NCBI RefSeq assembly: GCF_025548555.1
Contig: NZ_JAJLPA010000008.1
Span: 62,001 to 126,000, forward strand
Direction: 5' to 3'
Source: Sphingomonas sp. A2-49
GTDB taxonomy: Bacteria > Pseudomonadota > Alphaproteobacteria > Sphingomonadales > Sphingomonadaceae
Length of the DNA: 64,000 nt
Positions 27,428 to 36,173 of the stretch are shown piece by piece (the stretch's first letter is position 1; the number at the start of each line of letters is the position of its first letter). Below the pieces are notes generated by a model that was not told the DNA's origin, searched no databases, and saw only the letters and a program-made list of their open reading frames with translations. The position numbers and the translations under genes are program-made.

Positions 27428-28738
27428 TCACCGCATCGCGGCGACCAGATCGTCGAGCGAGGCGGTGGCAAAGCTCGTCATGTCGTCGGCGAGCGCATAG
27501 GGCAGCAGCAGCGTGCGGCCGCGCACCAGCCCGCCGCACGAATAGACGACGTTGGGGACATAGCCGTCCCAGGTCTCGCCGTCGGGCTGGATCATCGGTT
27601 CGGGCAGGCGGCCGAGCACCTTGGTCGGATCGTCGCGGTCGAGCAGCGCGGCACCGATGCAATAGCTGCGCACGATGCCGACGCCATGGGTGATGACCAG
27701 CCAGCCCTCGTCGATCTCGATCGGCGACCCGCAATTGCCGATCTGGACGAACTCCCACGGATATTCCGGCGTCATGATCCGGACCGGATCCGCCCAGGCG
27801 AGCGGCGTGTCGCTGGTGCCGTACCACAGGTTCTCGTTGTCGTGGCGGAAGAGGGCGGCGAAACGGCCGCCGATCTTGCGCGGGAACATCGCCATGCCCT
27901 TGCCGGGCGCCACCGGCCCCTCGACCGGGTGCATGTGGAACAGGCGGAAATCGTCGGTCTGCAACACCTCCTGCCGCGCCGCCTGCGCGCTGACCGCGGT
28001 GTAGGTGCCGATATAGGTCTTGTGGCCGTCCTCTTCGGCGAACTGCACCAGCCGCAGGTCCTCGATGCCGCGGTTCTGGCTCTCGATCACCGGGAACAGC
28101 ACGGTTTCCGACGGTTCGCGCGCGTCGCGGCAATTGAGCTGGACCAGCGCCTTCGCGCCGATCTGGCGGACGAGCTCGGGATCGGGTTCCTCGATCACCG
28201 GCGGCACGCCCTGCCGGCTCGGCGTGTCGATGACGAGATCGTCGTCGTCCGGCCCCCAGGTGCCGGTGCGGAAGGTGACCGAGGACAGGTGCCCCTCGCC
28301 GATCCCGCGCAGCGACAGGACGAACCGGATCGCGCCGTCGGGGCAATCGCCCTGATCGGGATGCGGCACGATGCTGGGGTTGAACAGCGCCGCCGCCTCG
28401 AACGAATATTCCGCGCTGAAATAGCCGCCGATCAGCATCTTGCGGTGGTCGGATATCCCCGCGTCGAGCTTCAGCTCGCCCGCCACCTCATCGAAGCGGC
28501 GAAGCAGCAGCGCGGGGATCTCGCGATGGCGCGCGCCGAGCCCGTCGATGATGACGGTCACCAGGTCCTCCACCGCCGCGTCGGGCATGGCGAGCGTGCG
28601 CTCGACGATGCGGTCGCCCCGCGGCTTCCCCTCGACGCGGAACGGATCGGGGTCGCCGGGCAGGAACGGGCGGATCACCGTCCGCTTGGGATCGGGCAGC
28701 AAGGTCGGGGCGAGGTGACGGACGAAGGAAGCGGCCAA
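27428..28738 (-). CDS. GH130-family glycoside phosphorylase/hydrolase
   Basis: 436 residues, no signal peptide, so cytoplasmic. GH130 members phosphorolyse beta-mannosides such as mannosyl-N-acetylglucosamine or mannosyl-glucose. The five-bladed propeller motifs are visible: EAAALFNPSIVPHPDQ, NCRDAREPSETVLFP, GRFAALFRHDNENLWYG, GNCGSPIEIDEGWLVITHGVG and YVPNVVYSCGG. The catalytic acid cannot be fixed by eye. It is the last gene of the minus-strand uronate operon, 99 bases behind the DUF885 gene; that gap holds no gene or clear promoter. Substrate unknown. Confidence 0.85.
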   Translation of the reverse strand: MAASFVRHLAPTLLPDPKRTVIRPFLPGDPDPFRVEGKPRGDRIVERTLAMPDAAVEDLVTVIIDGLGARHREIPALLLRRFDEVAGELKLDAGISDHRKMLIGGYFSAEYSFEAAALFNPSIVPHPDQGDCPDGAIRFVLSLRGIGEGHLSSVTFRTGTWGPDDDDLVIDTPSRQGVPPVIEEPDPELVRQIGAKALVQLNCRDAREPSETVLFPVIESQNRGIEDLRLVQFAEEDGHKTYIGTYTAVSAQAARQEVLQTDDFRLFHMHPVEGPVAPGKGMAMFPRKIGGRFAALFRHDNENLWYGTSDTPLAWADPVRIMTPEYPWEFVQIGNCGSPIEIDEGWLVITHGVGIVRSYCIGAALLDRDDPTKVLGRLPEPMIQPDGETWDGYVPNVVYSCGGLVRGRTLLLPYALADDMTSFATASLDDLVAAMR

Positions 28739-28837
28739 GGTTACCCTCCGGAAGGCGCGGACCGGCGGGCGCCGGTCGTGTCGGGCATCAGACGCGCGAC
28801 GGGGGCGGCCGGGTCCGTGCCCGCGGCCCGATCCGGG

Positions 28838-30055
28838 TTAGGAAATGTTGCCGACCGCGTCGCTGCGCATCCGGCCGTGGACCAGCAGACGGCGGTGGCA
28901 AACGATCCGCGCCATGCCGCGCCGGTCGCCGACGGCGTCGTCGATCGCCAGCCATGCCATCGCCTCGGCGACGCGCGACGCCGGCTCCTGTACGATGCGG
29001 GCGAGTTCGGTGTCGAACGGCGCGAAATAGGCCGGCTCGCCCTGCCAGGCGATCAGCCGGGCGTGCGCCGCGTCCATGCTCCAGCGGTCGAGGTGGATGC
29101 CGATGTCGACCAGCGCGCGCGCGACGCGGAAGATCAGCCAGTGGAGGTGGCCGAGCATCGCCCGCGGATCGGCGAACGCGCCGTCCGCCGCCGCCAGCGT
29201 CTCGGCATGCACGCCCCAGCCTTCGACGAAGCTTGCCGCATAGGCGATGCGCAGCGGATGCGGCGGATCGATGCCCTCCAGCCCCAGCTGGATCATGTGG
29301 CCGGGCAGCAGCTCGTGCACGACGACGCCGGGCATCGTCCACCGTGGCCGACGGCCGAGCTGCTTCAGGTCGACGATATACCCGCCCTGCCGGTCGGGCG
29401 CGGGAACGATGCGATAGCCGGGTCGGCCGGCGGCGACCTCGGCGGGGGACAGGCTGCGGACGAAGACGTCGGTGCACCAGCCCGGCACGCGCCCGACCTG
29501 CCCGGCGACGCGGCCGCGCGCCGCGGCGAGCAGCCGGGTCATGTCGGCGACCGCCGCGTCCGCGTCGGCATAGCGATAGCGGTCGTCCCGCCACAGGCGA
29601 AGGTAGCGCTCGCCGATGCTGCCGTCGCGGTCGCCGATCGCGGCGAAGGCGGCCGCGGCACGCGCATGCAGGCGTGCCAGCACCTGCGCCAGCCGCGCCT
29701 GCGCGGCGCGCGGCGCGACCGGGCCGAGCGAGCGGGCGAGCAGCAGCGCGTAATGATCGGGCGCGATCGTGCCCGCGCCCGCGGCCGGTCGATAGCCCTT
29801 CGCCGCGCCGGCCGTATCGGGCAGCAGCGCCAGCCGCGCGTCGATGGCGAGGCCGGCGCGCGCGGTGACGAGGTCGAGCCGCCGGCCCGGCGGCAGCGCG
29901 GCGGCATCGACCGCCGCCAGCCGCGCGAGCCCCGCCGCCGGCGGCAGCGCCGCGGCCGCGTCGAGCGCCGCGACCGCGTCGTCGGCGCTTCGGCGGACCG
30001 GTACCGCGAGCGTCGCGGCGAGCCCGCCGAGCAGCGCGCGCCGGTCCGGCCTCAT
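28838..30055 (-). CDS. DUF885-family protein with HExxH-like motif
   Basis: 405 residues. A Tat-like or weak Sec signal may lie at the start (MRPDRRALLGGLAATLAVPV). The DUF885 core contains VVVHELLPGHMIQ, resembling the zinc-peptidase HExxH (here HELLPGH), with AASFVEGWGVHAE downstream supplying a possible third ligand. Members are mostly uncharacterised, with some annotated as peptidases. Its start overlaps the stop of the 1258-residue gene (ATGA), so the two are translationally coupled. A peptidase in a uronate operon is unexpected and it may instead act on a sugar-linked substrate. Confidence 0.8.
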   Translation of the reverse strand: MRPDRRALLGGLAATLAVPVRRSADDAVAALDAAAALPPAAGLARLAAVDAAALPPGRRLDLVTARAGLAIDARLALLPDTAGAAKGYRPAAGAGTIAPDHYALLLARSLGPVAPRAAQARLAQVLARLHARAAAAFAAIGDRDGSIGERYLRLWRDDRYRYADADAAVADMTRLLAAARGRVAGQVGRVPGWCTDVFVRSLSPAEVAAGRPGYRIVPAPDRQGGYIVDLKQLGRRPRWTMPGVVVHELLPGHMIQLGLEGIDPPHPLRIAYAASFVEGWGVHAETLAAADGAFADPRAMLGHLHWLIFRVARALVDIGIHLDRWSMDAAHARLIAWQGEPAYFAPFDTELARIVQEPASRVAEAMAWLAIDDAVGDRRGMARIVCHRRLLVHGRMRSDAVGNIS

Positions 30056-33000
30056 CGCGCCGGCACCGCCACGACGTTGTTGCGGCGGGTGACCTCCGGC
30101 GCGTCCCCGGCAAGAGCGATGCGGACGTGCGTCCCGCGTGCGGCGGTCGGCATCGTCAGCCGGACCGTCGCGGTGCGGGGCATCAGGTCGACCGGCGCGG
30201 CGAGCGCGGGGATCGGTGCGCCCGCGATCGTCCGGCCGTCGGCGTTGACGAGCGTCGCGACGCCCGGCCCGGACGGCACCGAGCCGAGGCCGTGGACGGT
30301 CACGGTCAGCGTCCGGCCCTTCACCGCCACGTCGTCGGTGCCGATGCCGATGTCGGGGCGCCGTTCGACCGGGGTGCCGGCGCGGACCAGCTCCGCCTCG
30401 ATCACGGTGGTGGCATGGGGGGCGAAGGTCACGTCGGTGCCCGCGCTGCGTTCCAGCGTCACCGGCGTCCACGCCCCGGCGGCACGCGTCGTGCGGCCGT
30501 CGTCGTCGCTGGTGCCGGTGCGGATCCGCCAATTGCCCGCGGTGACGTTCCACGTCGACATGGTCGCGGCCTGCGCGGTGTCGCCGGTGTTGTAGGCGAC
30601 GACGCGGAACCGCTCGCGCGTCGCGCCGGGGACCAGGATCGCGACCCGCTCGGCCCCGCCGGGGGTCGCGAACCGCCAGCTGACGGTATTGCCCGGCCAC
30701 GTCTGGTTGCGGCGCAGCGCGATGCCGCCCAGCCGTTCGCGTTGCAGGATCTCGTTGGGCTGGTCGACGCGATCCGACCACCAATGCCCCTCGGTATACA
30801 TATATTGGTGCTGCGCCTTGTCGGCATAGGCGTCGGCGTGGAGCGCGGCGAGCGTCGCGGTGTCGCCGGTCGCCGCCCAGGCCGCATAGCGGGCGAACGG
30901 GTCGCTCCCCGCGGCCCTGGCGATCCGGTCGCGCAGCGCGGCGCCCCCGGGCATCGTATCGAACGCATTCTCGTTGAATTCGGCGAGGCCCGCGCCGCTC
31001 TTGCCGACGCGGCCGAGGATCGGGCGCAGGTAGCGATCGTCGCCGGTGAAGCGCCATGCCGCCCACGCCCCCTGCAACGGCGTGGTGACGCCGCCGCCGT
31101 CGCCGACGCGGGTGGCGTCGGTGTTCCAGTCGATCTCGTTGGGATAGTTCCAGCCGCCGTCGGCCCCTTGCGTGCCGTGCGCCATCCACCCGTCGATGAC
31201 GCCGGTGACCAGCCCGCGCGCGGCGGGGCTGGCGTTGTAGAGGCCGAGCAGGATCGGCGCGTGCAGCACGGTGAAGCTGTACGGCTTCTGCCAGGCGAAG
31301 GCGCCTTCGCGATAGACCTTGCGCCCGCCGTACCAGTTGGTGGCGAAATGCATGTGCCCGGCGGCGTTTTTCAGGATCACGCCCTGCAGCGCGCGGGTCG
31401 TCGCCATCAGCCGTTCGAGCGCCTTCGGCTCGCCCCAGTTGAGGTACAGGCGCTGTGCGTCGGAATTGAGCCCTTCCTCATAGGCGTGGAGTTCGTCGGT
31501 GGTGATATAGCCGAGGCCGTTCACCCGCATGCCGTTGCGATAGACCGCGTCGGACACCGCGCGCAGCGACGCGTTCACCTTGTCCGGCTCGACACCCATC
31601 AGCGCGAGGCCGGGCCATTGCTGCGTCAGGTCGGTGTCGTCGGAAATGCCGCCGCCGAAGTCGCCGTAGGGCACCTGGCGGTGATCGATCCACCACGTCA
31701 CGAAATCGCGGGTGATGCGCAAATCGTCGAGCTGCCGCGCCGCCCAGGCCGGCACCCCGGCGGGGACCGGCGGCAGCGCGACGGCGGGCATGTTCTCGGG
31801 CCGGTAATTGATGTCGGCCCAATAGGCGCGGCCCTGCACATGGTCGGGATCGACGCGCAGCAGGTCGCCGATGTCGGCGAAGACCCGCTGGTAGAGCCCT
31901 TCGCGCTTCGACGCGGTATGCTCCTCGACCAGGAACCCCCAATTGTCGCGGACCTGGTTGAAGCGGTCGGCGACATGCTCCTTCACCGCCTGGTCGCGCG
32001 GCTTGAAGACCAGCCGGATGCGCGCGCCGTCGAGGCTTTGCGCGTCGAAATCGGGCGCGGCGGAGGCGATCGTCAGGTACAGGCTGTCGTTCGACAGGAT
32101 GCGGTCGCGCAGGTCGAGCCACAGCGTCCGCGCCGCGCCCGGGCGGACCGACACCGACAGGTCGATCATCGCGCGGCCCGGCCAGATCGGGTCGGCGACG
32201 CGGATGTTGAGCGCGATCAGGCCGCGCGCGTCGGGCTTCGCCGTCAGCGCGGGCAGGTCGATCGCGATGCCGTCGAGCCCGTCGTGGACGTTCTGCCAGC
32301 CGTAATCCCAGGCGCGCGCCAGCGGCTTGTCGGGATAGGCGTCGCCGAAGCTCGCGGGGATCAGGACGTGGACGATCGGCTTGCCCGCCGCGCGCGCCAC
32401 CGGCGCGGCGCCGCCGCCCGCCGCGCCGGCGCCGACCGCGACCTTCATTCCCGACGACGGCATCGCGACCACCGTCGCGCGCTCGTCCGCGGGATAGCGG
32501 CCGGCGATATAGCCGTTGAGCCCGTCGAGGATCGCCATCCGCGGCGATGCGGCGGCATTGACGGTATAGCTCAGCCTGAAACTGCCCGCGGGTTCGGGGG
32601 CGGTGCCGACGTCATAGGCCCACAGCTCCTGGATCGGCTGTTCCTGCATGACGTTGGTGAAGCTCAGCACCCCGCCGGTGCGCGGTGCCACCGCATCGAC
32701 GCTGCGCACGACGCCCTTCGCCCGCGTCGCGATGCGCGTGCCGTTCCAGCTCAACGTGCCATAGGCGGCACCGCGCAGCTCGACGCGGTTGAACCGCTGC
32801 CCCTCGGGAACGGTCAGGTCGTAGCGCTTGCCGCCCTCGACATAGACGTTCCAGTCCGGCAGCTCGAAATAATCGTCGCGGCCGGGCAGCTTCGACCGGT
32901 TGTAGACGCCGGGCCACGTCGTTTCGGCGATGCCGTCGACGCCCTTGTACATCCATTGCTTGAGGTCCTTCGCATCGGCGAATTCGATGCGGCGGACGCT

Positions 33001-33828
33001 GGTGACGGGATCGGCGAGGACGGGCGGCGCGCCCGTGTCCCAGCCGTAGCGGTGGAGCCAGGCGGTGCGTTCGCCGGCGGTATCGGCGGGGGCGGCTGCG
33101 CCCGGTTCGCCGCGGACGGCGAGCGCGGCGACATCGGCCGTCGCGAGCATATGGTCGTAGACCCGGATCTCGTCGAGGTCGCTGCCGCGCATGAAGCTGT
33201 AGCGACTCTGCACCTGATGCGGCGAGATGACGCGGCCGGCCATGCCGAACTGGTCGAGCCCCGAATCGAGGTCGGCGCGCTGGTCGAGCCGCGCGACCTC
33301 CTTGCCGTCGACGAACAGGCGGACGCCGCGCGTCTCGTCCCAGGCGAAGGCGATATGCTCCCATTGCGCCGCGGTGGGCGGCGTCGGCATCCGCCACGAC
33401 ACGCGCAGCCGCGACAGATTGGCGTCGGTGACGAAGGCGTCGAAGCCGTGGCCGTTCCAGTCGATGCGCAGGAACGCCATGTCCCAGCTGGTATGGTCGG
33501 CGAAGCCGGCGCGGAAGATGACGAACGGCGCGTCGGTGACGGGCGTGCGCGCGCGCCAGAAGAAGGCGAGCGTGCCGCGCTGTGCGATCATGTTGCCCGG
33601 CGCCTTCCACGCGACATAGCCTTCGTCCGCCCAGCGCGCCGCGCCGCCGATCGCGCCGTCGGGGGTCACCGTCACCGCGCTCCGGAAATTGGGGACGGGA
33701 TCGCCGCCCGCCTTGTCCGCGGTCAGGTCCCGGTCCGCGGAAACGCGGAACAGCAGGCCGTCCTGTGCCGCGGCCGCCGGGGCGGCGATGAGGGCGGTGG
33801 CAAGCGCAAGCGTGGAGGTGAGTTTCAT
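30052..33828 (-). CDS. Large secreted LamG-like protein, probable polysaccharide-active enzyme
   Basis: 1258 residues with a clear signal peptide (MKLTSTLALATALIAAPAAAAQ). Residues about 25-240 form a jelly-roll (LamG/concanavalin-like) domain (AFFWRARTPVTDAPFVIF, WEHIAFAWDETRGVRLFVDG). A second beta-rich part follows to about 480. From about 560 the pattern shifts to a helical, probably (alpha/alpha)-barrel catalytic region with GDFGGGISDDTDLTQQWPG, HAYEEGLNSDAQRLYLNW, HMHFATNWYGGR and NYPNEIDWNTDATR. The last 200 residues are beta-sandwich. I cannot assign a GH or PL family. Neighbours point to a uronate-containing glycan as substrate, probably in the periplasm. A repeat hairpin lies just upstream. 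Confidence 0.8.
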   Translation of the reverse strand: MKLTSTLALATALIAAPAAAAQDGLLFRVSADRDLTADKAGGDPVPNFRSAVTVTPDGAIGGAARWADEGYVAWKAPGNMIAQRGTLAFFWRARTPVTDAPFVIFRAGFADHTSWDMAFLRIDWNGHGFDAFVTDANLSRLRVSWRMPTPPTAAQWEHIAFAWDETRGVRLFVDGKEVARLDQRADLDSGLDQFGMAGRVISPHQVQSRYSFMRGSDLDEIRVYDHMLATADVAALAVRGEPGAAAPADTAGERTAWLHRYGWDTGAPPVLADPVTSVRRIEFADAKDLKQWMYKGVDGIAETTWPGVYNRSKLPGRDDYFELPDWNVYVEGGKRYDLTVPEGQRFNRVELRGAAYGTLSWNGTRIATRAKGVVRSVDAVAPRTGGVLSFTNVMQEQPIQELWAYDVGTAPEPAGSFRLSYTVNAAASPRMAILDGLNGYIAGRYPADERATVVAMPSSGMKVAVGAGAAGGGAAPVARAAGKPIVHVLIPASFGDAYPDKPLARAWDYGWQNVHDGLDGIAIDLPALTAKPDARGLIALNIRVADPIWPGRAMIDLSVSVRPGAARTLWLDLRDRILSNDSLYLTIASAAPDFDAQSLDGARIRLVFKPRDQAVKEHVADRFNQVRDNWGFLVEEHTASKREGLYQRVFADIGDLLRVDPDHVQGRAYWADINYRPENMPAVALPPVPAGVPAWAARQLDDLRITRDFVTWWIDHRQVPYGDFGGGISDDTDLTQQWPGLALMGVEPDKVNASLRAVSDAVYRNGMRVNGLGYITTDELHAYEEGLNSDAQRLYLNWGEPKALERLMATTRALQGVILKNAAGHMHFATNWYGGRKVYREGAFAWQKPYSFTVLHAPILLGLYNASPAARGLVTGVIDGWMAHGTQGADGGWNYPNEIDWNTDATRVGDGGGVTTPLQGAWAAWRFTGDDRYLRPILGRVGKSGAGLAEFNENAFDTMPGGAALRDRIARAAGSDPFARYAAWAATGDTATLAALHADAYADKAQHQYMYTEGHWWSDRVDQPNEILQRERLGGIALRRNQTWPGNTVSWRFATPGGAERVAILVPGATRERFRVVAYNTGDTAQAATMSTWNVTAGNWRIRTGTSDDDGRTTRAAGAWTPVTLERSAGTDVTFAPHATTVIEAELVRAGTPVERRPDIGIGTDDVAVKGRTLTVTVHGLGSVPSGPGVATLVNADGRTIAGAPIPALAAPVDLMPRTATVRLTMPTAARGTHVRIALAGDAPEVTRRNNVVAVPAR

Positions 33829-33843
33829 TGTGCCTCTCCGGCG

Positions 33844-33933
33844 ATCACCCTCGCCCTGCGCCGCCTTCGGCGTCTTTCCCTCTCCCGATGGGAGAGGGAG
33901 GGAGCGGCAAGGCCGCGGAAGGGTGAGGGTGAT
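33844..33933. repeat. Palindromic intergenic repeat, copy 1
   Basis: About 90 bp with terminal arms ATCACCCTC / GGGTGAGGGTGAT and a perfect inner 9-bp stem (CCCTCTCCC-GAT-GGGAGAGGG). It lies between the transporter and LamG genes in one operon. Its reverse complement is closely similar to the element at 43430. It can fold into a stable RNA hairpin, so it may also act as an attenuator or mRNA stabiliser. Confidence 0.8.
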
Positions 33934-33941
33934 GTAAGGTG

Positions 33942-35273
33942 TTACCCCGCGTCGACGCGGGCGAGGCGCGGGCTGAGCAGGTGGATGACGATCACGGCGA
34001 CCAGATAGGTCGATCCGGCGACCGCGAAGATCGGCGTGTAGCTGCCCGTCGTCTCGAGGATGTAGCCGGTGAACTTCGACATCATCATGCCGCCGATCGC
34101 GCCCATCGTGCCGCCGATGCCGATCACCGAACCCACCGCCGCGCGCGGGAACATGTCCGACGGCAGCGTGTAGAGATTGGCGCTGAACGCCTGGTGCGCC
34201 GCGGTGGCGAGGCCGACGATCGCCACCGCGGTCCAGACGCTGCTGGCATATTGGGCGAAGAAGATCGGCATCACCAGGATTGCGCAGACCAGCATCGTGA
34301 TCTTGCGTGCCGCATTGGCGGTGAGGCCGCGCTTCATCAGCCGCGACGACGACCAGCCGCCGGCGACCGAGCCCAGGTCGGAGATGATGTAGATGACGAC
34401 CAGCGGCGGCCCGAAGCTCTTGAGATCGAGGTTGTAGGTCTTGCCGAGGAAATCGGGCGTCCAGAACAGGAACAGCCACCACACCGGATCGATCAGGAAC
34501 TTGCCGAGCGCGTACGCCCAGGTCTCGCGATAGCGGATCAGCTTGCCCCACGAAATCGGCTCGACCGGATCGGCGGGATCGCTCTCGATATAGGCGAGTT
34601 CGTCGGCGCTGACCTTGGTGCTCTCGCGCGGGCGACGATACAGCGCGATCCACGCGACCAGCCAGCCGAGGCTGGCGATGCCGGTGATGACGAACGCCAT
34701 CCGCCAGCCGAGGCCGAGGTCGATGACGATCCACGGCACCACCAGGGGCGTGACGATCGCGCCGATGTTGGCGCCCGCGTTGAACACGCCGGTCGCCAGC
34801 GCGCGTTCCTTGGCGGGAAACCATTCGGTCACCGCCTTGATCCCCGCCGGGAAATTGCCGCTTTCGCCGATGCCCAGCACCGAACGCGCCAGCGAGAACT
34901 GGAAGGCGGTGTTGACGAAGCCGCACAGGATATGCCCCGAGGTCCAGATGACGAAGGCGATCGAATAGCCGATGCGTGCGCCGACCACGTCGACGATCTT
35001 GCCGAAGCTGAGATAGCCGATGGCGTAGGCCGCCTGGAACCAGAAGATCACGTCGGCATAGGTCGTTTCCGACCAGCCCAGTTCGGCCGAGATCGTCGGC
35101 TTGAGCACGCCGATCATCTGCCGGTCGACGTAGTTGATCGCGGTCGCCGCGAACAGCAGCGCGCAGATCACCCAGCGATAGCGGCCGACCGTCGATGCGG
35201 CGGCGGCGATCTGCGCATCGCGCGCCGCCCCCGCCCGATCCGTGCCGTTGCCCCGCTCATTGGTCATCGCCAT
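33942..35273 (-). CDS. MFS transporter, ExuT-like (hexuronate) family
   Basis: 443 residues, about 12 membrane helices, with the ACS-family start motif AINYVDRQMIGVLKP and GESGNFPAGIKAVTEWFP, the loop typical of hexuronate/sugar-acid symporters such as ExuT. ATG 35273 is chosen from three nearby ATGs because GGAG is seven bases upstream. It should carry glucuronate, galacturonate or a related ketouronate across the inner membrane. The rest of the operon supports this. Confidence 0.9.
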   Translation of the reverse strand: MAMTNERGNGTDRAGAARDAQIAAAASTVGRYRWVICALLFAATAINYVDRQMIGVLKPTISAELGWSETTYADVIFWFQAAYAIGYLSFGKIVDVVGARIGYSIAFVIWTSGHILCGFVNTAFQFSLARSVLGIGESGNFPAGIKAVTEWFPAKERALATGVFNAGANIGAIVTPLVVPWIVIDLGLGWRMAFVITGIASLGWLVAWIALYRRPRESTKVSADELAYIESDPADPVEPISWGKLIRYRETWAYALGKFLIDPVWWLFLFWTPDFLGKTYNLDLKSFGPPLVVIYIISDLGSVAGGWSSSRLMKRGLTANAARKITMLVCAILVMPIFFAQYASSVWTAVAIVGLATAAHQAFSANLYTLPSDMFPRAAVGSVIGIGGTMGAIGGMMMSKFTGYILETTGSYTPIFAVAGSTYLVAVIVIHLLSPRLARVDAG

Positions 35274-35298
35274 CATCTCTCTCCGTAGCGGGGGCCTC

Positions 35299-36087
35299 TT
35301 AGCGGGCCTCGATCGTGCAGCCGACGGTGTAGCGGCCATCGAAGGTCGCGACCACCCGGTCGCCGACCGCGACCGGATGGACGCCGGTGACCGCGCCGCT
35401 CGATATCCACTGGCCCGGCTGGAGCGCGATGCCGCGTGCCGCCATGTGTTCGAACAGGAATCGCGCCGCGCCGATCGGGCCGTCCAGCATCGTCGCCGCG
35501 GTCGCCGCGCCGATCGGCGCGCCGTTGATCTCGAGCGTCACCGGCCAGCGATTGAGGTCGACGTCGCGCCAGTCGGCGATGGCGTCGCCGACGACCAGCC
35601 CGTTGTTGTTGCCGAAATCGGAGATGGTGACGGTCGCGCCATGGGTGTTGATGCCGGGAAAGGGCGAACTCGCGATCTCGATCCCGACGTGCACCGCGTC
35701 GATCAGGTCGCGCGCCTCGTCCATCGTGTACCGCATCTTGGCGGGATCGGGGGCGGCGGCGATGCGGATCAGGAATTCCGCCTCCGCCGCGCCGAAGCCG
35801 TCGGCGAAGACCGGCATCGGCAGGTCGCCGTCGGTCGCCTCGAACACGGTGTCGGCGAAGATCGGGCCGCTCAGCCGGTCGATACCGTCGATCGGCGGGT
35901 TGATCCGCCCCACCTTCCATCCCGCGACCTTGCCCGTCGCGAGACCCAGTGCGGCGTCCTGCACGCGATAGGCTGTGGCGAGGTCGGGCGGGATCGCGCC
36001 GGGATAGTCGGGCAGCGCGTGGCCGTCGCGGCGCGCCGCGACGAAGGCGTGCGCGATGGCGTGGATGGCGGTATCGGTCTGTGGCAT
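35299..36087 (-). CDS. 2-keto-4-pentenoate hydratase-like (FAH superfamily) protein
   Basis: 262 residues of the FAH/hydratase-decarboxylase group, with GWKVGRIN, FGAAEAEFLIRI, the metal-binding EAEF and GIEIASSPFP motifs, and VHPVAVGDRVVATFDG at the C-terminus. Family members hydrate or decarboxylate dienoic ketoacids. In a uronate locus it may act on a sugar-derived keto acid, but no known KDG pathway step needs it. First gene of the operon running to GH130. A TGACACCGGT operator sits 57 bases upstream of its start. Confidence 0.85.
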   Translation of the reverse strand: MPQTDTAIHAIAHAFVAARRDGHALPDYPGAIPPDLATAYRVQDAALGLATGKVAGWKVGRINPPIDGIDRLSGPIFADTVFEATDGDLPMPVFADGFGAAEAEFLIRIAAAPDPAKMRYTMDEARDLIDAVHVGIEIASSPFPGINTHGATVTISDFGNNNGLVVGDAIADWRDVDLNRWPVTLEINGAPIGAATAATMLDGPIGAARFLFEHMAARGIALQPGQWISSGAVTGVHPVAVGDRVVATFDGRYTVGCTIEAR

Positions 36088-36143
36088 CGGATCGGGCCTC
36101 GCGCCCCCCTCTCGCTGTTATCGTCGTTGGGGCGAGGGGTATG

Positions 36144-36157
36144 GGAAACCGGTGTCA
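36144..36157 (-). promoter_or_regulatory. LacI-type operator, FAH-transporter operon
   Basis: Minus-strand TGACACCGGTTTCC. The first ten bases are identical to three other sites in this locus, and the core ACCGGT has the central CG pair typical of LacI-family operators. It is upstream of the gene starting at 36087. Confidence 0.75.
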
Positions 36158-36173
36158 ATGACAAGTATCCGGA

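Noticed and set aside
27686..30595. A 969-codon plus-strand frame opposite the GH130 and DUF885 genes
   Set aside because: It spans two real minus-strand genes and has no recognisable domain.
30127..34008. A 1293-codon plus-strand frame opposite the LamG-like gene
   Set aside because: Low-complexity Arg/Gly/Ala/Val translation without signal or motif; the minus-strand product has a signal peptide and conserved motifs.
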